64,000 bases of DNA. Origin: Pseudoneurospora amorphoporcata. Its lineage: Eukaryota > Ascomycota > Sordariomycetes > Sordariales > Sordariaceae. A program made the translations under genes and the position numbers. The stretch spans positions 9,765-73,764 of the forward strand of contig MU859080.1 of NCBI GenBank assembly GCA_033297205.1, read 5' to 3'. Of this stretch, positions 47,110 to 57,800 are shown piece after piece. Under the pieces are notes generated by a model. It saw only the letters and a list, made by a program, of their open reading frames with translations. It was not told where the DNA came from and ran no database searches. Every line of letters starts with the position of its first letter. The stretch's first letter is position 1.

Positions 47110-47778
47110 TCATTGATCATCATCATTTTCCAAAAACCCAGGATCCGTCCGCACCTTACTCTCAAACTTCTTCCACCACTCCTCAAATGCCTTAAGCGGC
47201 ACCACCTCCATCTGGCCAGGCGTCGATCCGGTAAAGCTCGACAAGAAGTTAAACGCATTCTTGATGATCCTCTGCGCCAGCACCAGCGTGCTCGGTTGCT
47301 GGCGCGCTGCAGAAACCGGTACCAACGCTCCCGACCCTCCCGTCCCGCCTACTCCTGTCCCAGCTGTCCCAGCTGCTGTCCCTGAGGAAGACATCCTACT
47401 CGCTACGCTCTCCGCATCCTCAACCGAGACCCCAATCACCACATTTTCCTGTGCCACATTCCCACCAGTTGACCCCGGTCCAACCTTGAAAATAGCGCTC
47501 TCCTTCCCTGGCCCGATCCCTCCCAAAAACTTGAGATTGGGCACCGTCTGCCCCAGAGCTGCCGAGGGCGGGGTGACGAGGTAAATAGCTGCTGCGGTCC
47601 CCGGTGGAAGGACTACTCCAGGCAACAGAAAGACGACGACGTGCCCGAAGGGCTTAGACGGTCCGTTAGGGTTGGTCGGTGGGATGGCGTATAGGAAGGA
47701 GGTCGGGGAGGGAGCTTCGGTGGGGGAGATTATGGCTGGTTGGCCGGCGGGGACGAGGCCGAAGAGGGGTTGGGACAT
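47110..47778 (-). CDS. opi10: Hikeshi/OPI10 family protein (222 aa)
   Basis: A single exon encodes 222 residues. Hikeshi in animals is a nuclear import carrier for HSP70 during heat stress; yeast Opi10 affects inositol/phospholipid regulation. Family features are visible: LFGLVPAGQP at the N-terminus, GHVVVFLLPGVVLPPGTAAA, NLKFLGGIGPGKESAIFKVG and VVIGVSVEDAESVA in the N-terminal beta domain. A Gly/Ala/Thr/Ser-rich linker with 12 glycines or alanines in tandem-like order comes next, and a C-terminal helical part (AFNFLSSFTG, FEEWWKKFESKV) that in Hikeshi mediates dimer asymmetry. Length is close to the animal protein (about 197) plus the linker. No signal peptide or membrane segment. Which of the two roles applies in this fungus cannot be told from sequence. 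Confidence 0.93.
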   Translation of the reverse strand: MSQPLFGLVPAGQPAIISPTEAPSPTSFLYAIPPTNPNGPSKPFGHVVVFLLPGVVLPPGTAAAIYLVTPPSAALGQTVPNLKFLGGIGPGKESAIFKVGPGSTGGNVAQENVVIGVSVEDAESVASRMSSSGTAAGTAGTGVGGTGGSGALVPVSAARQQPSTLVLAQRIIKNAFNFLSSFTGSTPGQMEVVPLKAFEEWWKKFESKVRTDPGFLENDDDQ

Positions 47779-49302
47779 TGTGTCGATTTGAGGTATATTG
47801 TCTGTATATTGTGGGCTTCTTGTTTGGCGACGAATGGTTGTTGTAAGTGGTGGTGGGTGGTGTGATGATGGGTAGGTGCCCGGTGGTGTTGTGGATCAGC
47901 TGTAGTGTTGCGTTGATATGGTTGACGATGACAGGTTGGTGTTTGACGGGGCTCACCGCTGTCGATACGTGGTCTTGCTCAGCACTTCTATATAGTTGGT
48001 GATATAGCTCGTTGTTTTCTCCGATATATCGGATGGGATGGGATATCGCCAGGGCCCTCCAAGGTATCCGTATCGTGGTATTCGTAAGACCTTGGTGTGA
48101 GCTCCGGCAATGGGAGATGAAGGATCACAAGATTTGAAGATTGGTGTGTGGCACGTGAGGCTGATGGTGTTGAGTTTTATAGACAAAAGATCTGGCCTCG
48201 AGAGGAATGACCTATTTCGTCATTGTTTTCTCGAAGATCCCGCTTTGTCCTCGAATTCCAGTTGTTTTCCGGACGTGGAGCGGCCGAATCGTTTATAATG
48301 CCGTAATATGTGGGGTCAAACAATGAGCCGGCAGGAAGGTGCTCTTTGCGCAGATTCTTCATGTGCTTCTAGCTGGACTTGAAAACAGTTTCTTGATTAT
48401 TTTCAACGGGGAAGATAGCAGTACACTAATACCTAGGACATCCTTTTGGTTGTTGTTTACATCTGTTTTTCGGAGTCTCATCGAAGCTGGTGATGTGATG
48501 ATGGTGAGATATCAAGCTACACAGTAGTGTGGGTCTCCCGATTCGGGTTGTGACGACCTGGAGCTTGGGCAGCGGGCAATTCAGAGAATTATGGGGTCGT
48601 GGAACCGCCATGAAGATGATTCTAGAGTCCTCGATATGGAAAAGTTGAAGCTTCAACAGATGGAGCCTTTTGAATTCCACCACACCATCTCCGTCTTGGG
48701 AAACAATGACGGGCATGCGCGGAAAAGCCGGCTTTTGAGACTGGCTCTCAACGCGTGACTTCCACTTTCAATGAGGACTGTTGCCCACTGTAACTGCCTC
48801 CCTGTTACTAACAGCTCTTCCCCGCTAACAGACACCTGAACCCTGAACGAAAGGGACTTTTTGTACATCGACCCTTCCTTCCTTAGAGGTAGGTAGGAAC
48901 CTGAATCTCGTCATCCGAGCTCTCGAAAAAGACCGATGTGGGATTAATCCATTGCGTCCCTTCATTGTAAACATACCTGTAAAAGCGGTTGCTGTTTGGA
49001 TCATCTGCACCGAGCAGCTCTCCGCGAGAAAATGTCCACCTGAGTTCGAGATGTTGCCCATTGTCAACCCTCGCTGAAGACCCTCATTTGGGCTCATTAA
49101 TGACACGAGATTAGCGCACGCCGATTTCTGCCGCCCGAAGCTCTTTTCCTCTCGACAGCATCCGGGTTCTGCCTCTCAAGCCGCACTTCACTCAGCTTTC
49201 AGGTCTTTGACGTCCCACGATAAAACCATTCTACATCACTTCAGTCTTCGTTTTGTTGTTACACGCCATATCACTTAAGAACCCCTGAAGTCTTCCTCGA
49301 CC
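47779..49302. other. Divergent promoter region of OPI10 and the Nudix gene
   Basis: 1.5 kb between divergent start codons, with no coding region that I can support. The OPI10 side is rich in TTG/TGG repeats for about 180 bases. A GGTAGGTAGG string occurs at about 48888. No other signal is recognised. Confidence 0.5.
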
Positions 49303-50461
49303 ATGGCTCCCCGGTTGTCCACCCTCGACTTGGTGGCTAAAGTCGATGCGTACGTAACTTTGGCGCTTGCCTCTCACCTTCGAATATGTTCATGCTCGGA
49401 ACCATTGTTGAAATACAGCAATCTGTACTCGGAGCTTACCGAGATGCGGAACATGGCAAGAAAATCGCTTACATATTCTCTACAAATCAAGCTTCCCCTA
49501 CGAGGAAAGGGATCCTGAGGCCTATCACCAGATCATGAAGTCTTTCTACACCTTCGTCTGGGAAGACAAACAGGGCCAGGTCCCCATAGGCTATATGAAG
49601 TTGGACGTCGTCGATGCACTCAACAACGCCCCAGCAAATCTCAAAGAGCAATTAGGGATGCACATCAATGTCTTCAACAGGACTGTGGTTCTCTTCCATA
49701 ACGCTCTGGATAAGACCTATGAGGAACGCACTCAGATTGTCGGAGAGCTTACTACGCTTTGGCGCGAACAGAAGACCTTTCCCATTCTCAAGAGCTGGCG
49801 GAATGAACTGTGGCCTGTTTATGGCCGCAACAAGGAGCTCGTGTTCAGCATGGAGCGGGCAGCTATGGGTCTCTTTGGAACCACGCGCTACGGTGTGCAT
49901 ATGAACGCCTTCATCAGACGCCAGGACGCCAGCAGCAAATATGACTTGAGAATCTGGGTTCCCAGGCGGTCCTCTACCAAGTCGACATATCCAAGCATGC
50001 TGGACAACGCGGTAGCGGGCGGCTTGATGACCAACGAAGACCCCTTCGAGTGCGTGATCCGCGAGGCGGACGAAGAGGCTTCACTGCCCGAGCAGGTCAT
50101 GAGGAAGAACGCCAAAGAGGTCTGCACCATCACTTACATCTACATCACGGACGAGCGCGCGGGAGGCGAAGCTGGGTTGATTTACCCGGAATGCCAGTGG
50201 ATTTATGATCTAGAGCTACCTGCGGATGGAAGTGTCGTGCCCGAGCCCAAGGACGGCGAGGTCGAGAGCTTCAGCTTGCGCACGGTGGAAGAGATCCAGG
50301 AACAGCTCGCCCAGGGACTGTGGAAGCCGAACTGTGCGGTCGTCATGCTCGATTTCTTCCTTCGGCACGGCATTTACACGCCTGAAAACGAGCCGCACTA
50401 CGACGCACTTCGTGACCGGGCTCATCGACATATCGCCTTTCCCGGTCCTCATCAGGCCTGA
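49303..50461 (+). CDS. Nudix hydrolase with DUF4743 (thiamine pyrophosphokinase-related)
   Basis: Exon 1 is 49303-49349 and the last exon 49492-50461, giving about 338 residues, or 340 if a 6-base microexon (49419-49424, CAATCT) is included. The DUF4743 half shows FPYEERDPEAYHQIMKSFYT and GYMKLDVVDALN. The Nudix half has RYGVHMNAFIRR and a Nudix box (G-x5-E-x7-READEEASL) in which the usual Gly is Ser. Relatives annotated as thiamine pyrophosphokinase-related, such as yeast YJR142W, act on thiamine derivatives in some species; the substrate here is uncertain. The microexon reading gives VDANLFPYEE, which aligns better with the family (about VDxCDNFPY) than VDAFPYEE. An alternative frame through 49419-49518 ends in TGA and is rejected. 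Confidence 0.88.
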
Positions 50462-50762
50462 ATCCATCCAGCGCCTTCCGCAGAGCACTAGCTCCGTCTC
50501 AAAGGAAGAAGGACAACCCTTGGCTCGGTAGCAGCATAAATACAGGCACATGCTTCCGGGTATCGTTTGATTCATTATACTCTCCAAAGACCCATTGTCC
50601 CCAGGAGATGGTGTTTTTGGTCCACGCATAACCTTAAACGCCCGCTCGCCCTCCAATGGTCCACTGAAAATTGTTCGCGCCCTAGACTCTTGGTCGGTCT
50701 AATGGTGTTCAGCCGCTGAAAACACTTGCTTTTTAATCTCCGGAAAGAAAGGAACTCGGCTC
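50462..50762. other. Convergent 3' region of the Nudix gene and RPB8
   Basis: About 300 bases of untranslated flank between two convergent stop codons. Nothing else is seen. Confidence 0.6.
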
Positions 50763-51312
50763 TTAAGTGTTCCTGGTGGCGAGGAGGTAGATGTAGTCGA
50801 CACGCAGGGGCGTGAGCTTCTTATAGGGGCCGTCGAGGGCCATCAGGAGACCACCGTAGGACATATACGCCTTGCTAGATTTCGCAACCGAATCAGTCAG
50901 CTACTCGTTCTTCTTCAACTTCAGGGTCGAAATGATCCATTCCCAATTTCCAGGCAACAACTTACATGGTCTGACCATCCTTTCCGTCCTCAAACTTGTA
51001 GACCTTGCCGTGGCAGACATACTCGTAGCTGTCGGCTAAGGTCTGCTCAACGCTGCCGAGCTTGGCAGCATCGCGCCAGCCCCTCTCGTCGTCCTTGCTG
51101 CCGTCGAGAGACAAAGAAGTGGCCAATGCGATCCTGAGGTACTCGCCAACCTTGACGGGGAAGAGCTCCTTGTTGATGTCGAGCTGCATGCTGGTCTGGC
51201 CATCGGTGGAGGTGCAGTAGAGACGGTCGACGCGGTCGTACTTGGGATCGCTGATCCTCTCGACCTTGAACTCGTCCTCGAAGAGCTGGGCGTCGGAAGT
51301 GAGGGCGGACAT
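50763..51312 (-). CDS. rpb8: RNA polymerase I, II and III subunit RPB8 (RPABC3)
   Basis: Two exons (51312-50966 and 50874-50763) give 152 residues. RPB8 is a shared small subunit of all three nuclear RNA polymerases, with an OB-like fold on the polymerase surface. The sequence shows LFEDEFKVERISDPKYDRVDR, LYCTSTDGQTSMQLDINKELFPVKVGE, YEYVCHGKVYKFED and KAYMSYGGLLMALDGP, then a C-terminal YIYLLATRN. The splice was placed at the upstream TAG of the acceptor (before CAAGGCG) because the alternative three bases later breaks the frame; this gives QTIKAYMSYGG, which matches the conserved AYVSYGGLLM of animal RPB8. Length is typical (about 146-150). It diverges from ELP4 through a 440-base shared promoter. 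Confidence 0.95.
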
Positions 51313-51752
51313 TGTGGATGCTTGGTGTTGATTTTACGGTGAGTAGAAGTTGGATATTGAATGTTGGGTAGAAGTTGAACTTCTGTCGAGAATCTAGTTC
51401 GTTTCAATCGGTCGGAGAACGGGTTGTCGCGGATGGCATTGAAGGTGTTTTGGGGAACTTTCAGATGGAAATGCGACTTGCGCGATGGAGATGCCGCCAT
51501 GCAGTTGCCGTCCCAAAAAATTCCAGCCTCGCGGCATGCCGGGGCAAGTATGTGGGGCAACCTGTCGCGTAGGTCGGTGTGTGACAAAAGTCGGGGCTCC
51601 AGGCACTACAGTGACGTCCAAGCTTCCAATTTCTTCAGGGTTTAAGTCTCGAGTGTCTAGATTCGGAAGAATATCTCAACATCAGACTCTGCGTTCGATA
51701 CGAAAGACTGGATTCGATACCGAGCTGAGGACTGCAACTTTACGGATCAACC
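51313..51752. promoter_or_regulatory. Divergent promoter between RPB8 and ELP4
   Basis: 440 bases between opposite start codons must contain both promoters. No TATA box in the expected position is obvious for either gene. Open frames here are shadows. Confidence 0.6.
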
Positions 51753-52922
51753 ATGGCCTTTGTCAAAAGAAACACCGTCCTATCCTCACCGAGAGCTGGA
51801 TTTACCCCCTCCACTCCTCAGCAGCAACAACCGAAACAGGAAAAGCAGCTTGCGCCGGGACTTCGACCTTCACCAACCGATGGCAGGTTGACTACATCGA
51901 CCGGCACTGCTTCTCTCGACCAGCTCTTAGCAGGACACGGCGGACTTCCTTTGGGTACATGCTTACTGGTTGAGGAGCAAGGAACCACCGATTTTTCTGG
52001 AATTCTTCTACGGTACTATGCTGCCGAGGGTCTCGTCCAAGGGCACCAAGTTCACGCAGTGGCTATCCCGCCAGAATGGAGGCATCAGCTTCCAGGGTTA
52101 GCCTCCCCTGACAAGAAGTCAAAGAGTACATCACCAGCTCCGGCGCCGGAAGAGAAGATGAAGATTGCGTGGAGATACGAGTCTTTGGGCAACAACGCCA
52201 ATGCCGGAGCGTCTACTCGTGGGGATTCTGGAGCTCCTTTCTGTCACTCTTTCGATCTGAGCAAGAGGCTTGCAAGCTCCGAGTCCAAGGGCACACTGAA
52301 TTCGATTCCGGTCGGCTGTGCACCAAGTCTAGACCGGAGGAGTGTTGGGACAGCTTCGCCTCTAAAGACGATTTTGAAGCAGCTAAAGGCTAAGCTGGAG
52401 AGCTCAGGACCAACTGCCATTCATAGACTGGTGATACCCAGTCTTCTCTCACCAACCCTCTATCCTCCTGGATGCGCCCAACCGTCAGAGGTTCTACAGT
52501 TTTTGCATGGACTCCGGGCTCTCCTCCGCCAGTACAGCACACAGCTCACAGCAATCATCACCTTCCCGACGTCACTATTCCCTCGGAGTTCGGGTCTGGT
52601 CCGGTGGGTAGAGATTCTTTGTGACGGCGTTGTCGAGCTCATCCCTCTACCTGCCAGACTTGGTGCTGCGCCCCCGCCACCTTCAGGCTCGGATTCCAAG
52701 GCAAACGAGCAACCTCAGGGTATGTTCAAAGCCTATACACTGCCTGTGTATCATGAGAAGGGTGGCGGAGGAGCAGAGTCAGGCAATTTCCGTGAGAACT
52801 TGTCATTCAGCTTGAGCGCATCCAGGGGCTTGGTGATCAAGCCGTACAGTCTCCCGCCTATGCTCGAGGATGAGCAGGAGAAGCCCTCAGCTGCTCCCAA
52901 GAAGGATGGACTTGATTTCTAA
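51753..52922 (+). CDS. elp4: Elongator complex subunit ELP4
   Basis: A single exon encodes 389 residues. ELP4 with ELP5 and ELP6 forms the RecA-like hexameric ring of Elongator, which places cm5/mcm5 modifications on wobble uridines of tRNAs. The PAXNEB family features are FVKRNTVLSSPRAGF at the N-terminus, TGTASLDQLLAGHGGLPLGT, LLVEEQGTTDFSGILLRYY (the RecA-like strand with a degenerate P-loop), HAVAIPPEWRHQLPG and MKIAWRYE. The C-terminal part has HRLVIPSLLSPTLYPP and FLHGLRALLRQYSTQLTAIIT. There is no canonical Walker A, as expected for the Elp456 ring. The start ATG is in the ACCATGG context and the frame has no earlier Met. It precedes SEN34, another tRNA-processing gene, on the same strand. 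Confidence 0.94.
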   Translation: MAFVKRNTVLSSPRAGFTPSTPQQQQPKQEKQLAPGLRPSPTDGRLTTSTGTASLDQLLAGHGGLPLGTCLLVEEQGTTDFSGILLRYYAAEGLVQGHQVHAVAIPPEWRHQLPGLASPDKKSKSTSPAPAPEEKMKIAWRYESLGNNANAGASTRGDSGAPFCHSFDLSKRLASSESKGTLNSIPVGCAPSLDRRSVGTASPLKTILKQLKAKLESSGPTAIHRLVIPSLLSPTLYPPGCAQPSEVLQFLHGLRALLRQYSTQLTAIITFPTSLFPRSSGLVRWVEILCDGVVELIPLPARLGAAPPPPSGSDSKANEQPQGMFKAYTLPVYHEKGGGGAESGNFRENLSFSLSASRGLVIKPYSLPPMLEDEQEKPSAAPKKDGLDF

Positions 52923-53520
52923 AGTCACCTTCCCATTGGCAGCTTAACGGCTTGTCTTTGAAAAGACCGAGTTTGTTTAGTCCCCCTCACAGTCTCATCA
53001 CATGTCCAGGTGAGCTTCTTGATCGTCAATCAAAACTTTGTCTCTTCCAGCGCCCAGGTGCTGGGTATGCTGAAGTCCACTGAAATCATTGGTGGAGGCC
53101 CCGCCCGAGGCTCGGAGCTTCCATGCAGCGACGTTGGGGTGGAGCTCAGCGAAAATGTGTGGGGTCGTTGACTCACCACCTAAATTTCCGCTGTTTTCTG
53201 CCACGGCGCGAATAAAAGCCCACGCATCTTGGCCCAGAACTTTTGCATTTTCTTTCCTCATGTCGTCGTGTCCAACAACAGCATTTTTGGTAAGTCAAAA
53301 CAGCTTTCTTGCACATTTCCCAGTTGGCTCTCCCCTGATGAAACAACAAACGTATCAATCTGTCAATCCCCTGATTCATAGTGATGATAAATACGGCTGT
53401 CCAAGGCTTCTGATCCTTTTGCCAATTCATTTCTCCTGTTCACACACGCAAGCTTTCTTTCACGAACTGCTTCTAACCAAGAGAAAAATAGGCACTCCAT
53501 CATTTTCACGCACACTCACA
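52923..53520. other. ELP4 3' flank and SEN34 promoter/leader
   Basis: 600 bases. The SEN34 frame is open upstream without a stop back to 53089, giving a potential 144-residue N-terminal extension. Its composition (Phe/Ser/Leu-rich, CT-rich DNA) fits an untranslated leader better than a protein domain. Confidence 0.5.
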
Positions 53521-54444
53521 ATGCCATCAACCGAGGACGACAGACAAGTGCGGATCTCCAAGATCGCTGGCCGGTATCTCGTCTTTGATATTGACGACGT
53601 TGCGTATATCCGCCGCCAGCATGGCATCTGCGCCGTTTTCACGGGCACCATGCCGCAGAACCCCACTCAGAATGTCTTCCTAGGATTGCCGCTCGAGCTG
53701 TATGCCGAGGATGCCAAAATGCTTTTGGACAGGAAGGTTGCCTATATTGCCGATGACCCTTTGGAACACTTGAACAAGTTGAAGTCGATGGATGACGAGA
53801 CGCGCAAGTCGTACCTGCAGTCCATCAAGACGCAGCGGAGAACTGCCCAGCTTGTGTTCGATGAGGCCAAGGCACAGTCTCAGGCTAGGCACAAGGACAA
53901 GCGCAAGCCCAAACAACCACCTGTTGTCGTGCCCACCGAACTGCCGCCTGCATCTGTCGCTGACGACGCCGCCGTAGAGCAGGAAGAAGGAGGAGAGGAG
54001 TCTTTCTTCGAGTCACCATCCAAGCCAGTCAAGACGGCGCCGGTTGCGCCCCAAAAGCCGCCGGTCAAGGAGAAACTGCCTGCAATCACCCCCACCACCA
54101 GCAATGCCATGATTCACAACGGGACAAGTAATCCTGATGTAGAGAACCACACTGCGCTGCCATTGTATTCGTACTTGAACGAGAGGGGATACTTCATCAC
54201 TCCAGGTCTGCGCTTCGGTGGTGACTTTAGTGTCTACCCTGGCGACCCCTTCCGCTATCATGCTCATTATATGGCGAACAGCTATGGCTGGGACGAGAAG
54301 ATTCCCATGTTGGATCTCGTCACCAGTGGTCGTTTGGGAACGGCTGTTAAAAAGAGTTTCCTGATGGGAGGGCAGAAACCGGCGACTGGTGATAGTGAAG
54401 CTGGCGAGCTGAGGGCGTTCTGCATTGAGTGGGCGGGCATGTAA
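53521..54444 (+). CDS. sen34: tRNA-splicing endonuclease catalytic subunit SEN34
   Basis: One exon, 307 residues from the Met in CACAATGCC (MPSTEDDRQVRIS). SEN34 cuts the 3' splice site of pre-tRNAs; with SEN2, SEN15 and SEN54 it forms the tRNA-splicing endonuclease. The N-terminal domain has RYLVFDIDDVAYIRRQHGI and VFLGLPLELYAEDAKMLL. A central charged, proline-rich linker separates it from the catalytic domain, where LNERGYFITPGLRFGGDFSVYPGDPFRYHAHY carries the catalytic Tyr and His (YHAHY near residue 246) and AVKKSFLMGG supplies the Lys near 275, so the Y/H/K triad is intact. The length matches fungal SEN34. Open frame continues 5' to 53089, but the motif order and start context favour 53521. 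Confidence 0.94.
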   Translation: MPSTEDDRQVRISKIAGRYLVFDIDDVAYIRRQHGICAVFTGTMPQNPTQNVFLGLPLELYAEDAKMLLDRKVAYIADDPLEHLNKLKSMDDETRKSYLQSIKTQRRTAQLVFDEAKAQSQARHKDKRKPKQPPVVVPTELPPASVADDAAVEQEEGGEESFFESPSKPVKTAPVAPQKPPVKEKLPAITPTTSNAMIHNGTSNPDVENHTALPLYSYLNERGYFITPGLRFGGDFSVYPGDPFRYHAHYMANSYGWDEKIPMLDLVTSGRLGTAVKKSFLMGGQKPATGDSEAGELRAFCIEWAGM

Positions 54445-54898
54445 TGTAGTTGAAGGGGGAGCACTGAGTTGAAATAACGAGAAATGACACCCATTACAGC
54501 ATTATCACCTTCTGCATCGCGCGAAGTCGCATGTGATCTAAACGCTTGTTCATCGATGTTTATCATGTGTTAGGTCTTGTATTCTGTCCGTTCGAGATCT
54601 CTCAAAATACCGATGAGAACATATCGTCTCAAGACTACCAATATCAAATCAAGAACCATCAAAAACGCCCTTGCAATCGCTTCCCAATTGCTTCTGTACA
54701 TGCTTCACAACGTGACTAACTTCCAAGGACCATCCATCATGCTGTTCAACACTCAACTCCAATCTCTCAAAGCCCTTTCCCCAAAATATGTTCCTCACTT
54801 CTTCCCTCATTACCAAATACGTGTGTAGATGTAAAGCCATTCAGAATGATAAATATCTCTTCCTCTTCCCAATAAAATCCATATCCATAACCCAAATA
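54445..54898. other. Convergent 3' region of SEN34 and the RING protein gene
   Basis: 450 AT-leaning bases between convergent stops. Untranslated flank only. Confidence 0.6.
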
Positions 54899-57800
54899 TC
54901 AAGGCACATAAATCCTACTAAAGCTAATAACCTCCCTCCGACAACACACGCACTTATCAAAATTATTCATCGCCAGACTAACCCTGCACTCATCGCACAG
55001 ACTCAGACACCGACACGGCCACACAATGATTGTCCTCGGCGCGCACTGACAAACCACGCACTGCGGTCCTTCACTGCCCAGGCCGTCCGCGCCCGAGGCC
55101 CAGTCGCCTGTGGCCCCGGCCGCTGCGCTTCCCTCTTCCGGAATGGGGGCCTTAGCAGCCCGTCTAGACAACAAAATTTGCTCCAACCGCCTCGCTTCTT
55201 CCTCGGGCGTCATCATCTGCATTCCCGAGCCACTTGTCTTCCCGTTGAAGCCATACAAACGACGGTGTTGAGCGCCGGATAACAGGACCTTGACGCGCTG
55301 GCGCGCTTGGTGCTGACGGAAGCGGGAGCGGGTCATGATCCCTTCTTCGAAGGACAAGTGGGCGGCGAGGGTGATTGCTTCGTCGCGTTCTTCGGGGGAT
55401 TGGGGGTTGAGGAGGCGGGCGAGGTCGGAGGCTGCTAGGGGGAGGTCTGCTACCTGGGAGTGGGAGGAGGGGGTGGATTCGCGGGAGAAGGCCCAGGATT
55501 GTTGGAGGGGGCTGTGGTTGCTGTTGTTTGGGTAGGGGGAGGATTGGGTGGGTGTGCGTTGGCCGTCTTGGAGATGGTTGTCGCTATCGGACTCCCAGCC
55601 GTCTAGGTCTGATAGTGATGTGGTCTCAGTTGTGGAGATGATGCTTGTGGTGTCAAAGTCGGGGTCGTCTAGGTCGGTACCGCCGTTGGGGGGAATGTAG
55701 TCACCGCTTGTATCAGTGCTGCCCCACCAGCCGCCATTGAGGAACCAGCTGTATAGCTTGGAGTCGATGTCAGCTTCGCTGGCGTCGGGTTGATCACTGC
55801 CAAGGGGTTGTTGTTGGAGGCGGCGGCGGAACTCGGCTTCCACATCGACCCGCTCACTGCGTGGGACGGGGAAAGAATTGGGATCTGATGCGTCTACCCA
55901 GATGGCTGTTGCGCCGCGGTCACCTCTCCGCCCTGACCTCCTGCTGTTGGTGGTAGTCTCCGGCTTTGGTGGCTGGAGGGCCAACGCCCGTAACCAACGA
56001 GGGGGGTTCCGAATCCCAAAGTAGGAGAGTAGCTTGATGACGAGGAGCATCCAGGTGGTGATGATCAGGCGGCTGATGTGCATAACATACTCGATCGCTA
56101 ACAGCCACCTGCCACTGCGCTCCGTGGCGCCCACCCCGTCTCTCAATCGCCTAGCAGAAACGCTATTCCGGGGGATCTTCTGAGCTGCCCTCTCCCTAGC
56201 GTAACCGCTTGTGGCGTTCGCTTGATCTTCCTTGACAGGTACGAGACCGATGACACCGACGGAGTCGAAACGGGAGCCTGATACTCCGCCGCCAAGCCAT
56301 TGCATCCTAAGCTCCTCAATCTCGCGGAACCGCTCGTCCTCCAGCCAGGTATAGCGCTTTACATTCACCCGATGGTCTTCGTTCAGGTAGACAGCCTCAC
56401 TTGCCATGGTAATGGCTCCAAAACCGGCTCGAAGGAGGGCGGTATAGAAGTCCATGTCCCACCGGATACGGATATCGGAAAGGGATCCGTTGGCCTGCAT
56501 GTTTGCGTGGGCTCGGGCAAGGCGGTCTCTGAGAGTTGGGCGTTGTTGTCCTGTCTCAAGAGGGCTTTCAGGAGCAGCGAACGCGGAGAGGGCCATAGTT
56601 AGTGCATAAATCAAGGAACAAATAAAGATACCGCAGATGATAAGTACGTGCGGTACAAATCCAATAATGCAGACCGTAGGGAACCTCAAGAGTGCTTGAG
56701 CTGAGCTATCCTCAATGGAGAAAGTAACGGCGCCCCAGACAATACTGCCCATAAAGCAAATTCCCCAGAAACCAGTGTTGATCAACCGGAATTTGGACTG
56801 TAGGTTGAAGACACCAAGTATCTGGCTAGTGAGGTGGCTCATGGCAGAGAGAAACGCAACCAGCAAAACTTCTGGAGACGTGTTGACTCTCCTTAGAATC
56901 ATGCTGCGCGTAACAGCAACAGCGGATCCTGCTAACGCCTGGGAAGAATTTCCCTTGCTCGTAAAGAGGCTCCAACCCAGCTGGTTGCTGATAGCGGCAT
57001 CAGCTTCGGCAAAGGCCAACGAGTGCTCGAAAAGTGTCATCCCCGTCTCCGCGGCTACTGGACGGCCCTGAACCGTCGCAGAGAGGACCTCGATAAACTG
57101 GCTGACACAGAAGGTCATAAACAGAGGCCAGAGCCGAGATAGAGATCCCACCAGCTCCGGCTGCTCGTTCGAGTTGTTGTCCCATGGCACCATCCTTATA
57201 GCCTGGCAAGATTGTTTATCGGTCGCGCCGAAGAGCAGGGTCGAGCTCAAGCCATGGAGAAAGTTATTCTTTTCGGAAAACATGAGGTCAGAGCTCTTGC
57301 TGGAGTTACCCCAGCGCAAATCGGCGAATTGGGGGGATGTTTGGCACTGTATCGATTCGAGGACCCGTTCGATCTGCCAAGCGAGGAGTAAGATAACTGG
57401 TAGCCTGAGGGCGAGACGGACAGTCCATCGTAGCGTCAGGCGCCGGCGAGTAGCGGCGAATATATGTGTTCGGTTGAAGACAACAGCCATGACAATGCAT
57501 GCTAGAGCCCACTTGCTTGTTGCGTAGCTGAAGACGCTTCCTAGACCTCTGGCGCCCTCCATTGTAAATCGTGACGCGAAGGCGGCTGACTCTTGGCCCG
57601 TAGCGGTGGCCGCGGCGGAAGATGATGCGGATTCGAGTATAGCACGGGCGGCTTCGGCGGCAGTGGTGCTGTCGGGAGCAGTCGTGACAAAGAATGCGGC
57701 GGGATCGGTCGAGTCGGGTATAGCGGGCTGGCCGAAGCCGTCAATGGCATCGGGATAAAATATGTAGGAGCCGCCGAGCTTCCCCAGCTTCTTCACCATC

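Noticed and set aside
51375..51620. Extra small frames in the RPB8/ELP4 promoter
   Set aside because: They have no motif and lie in a 440-base divergent promoter.
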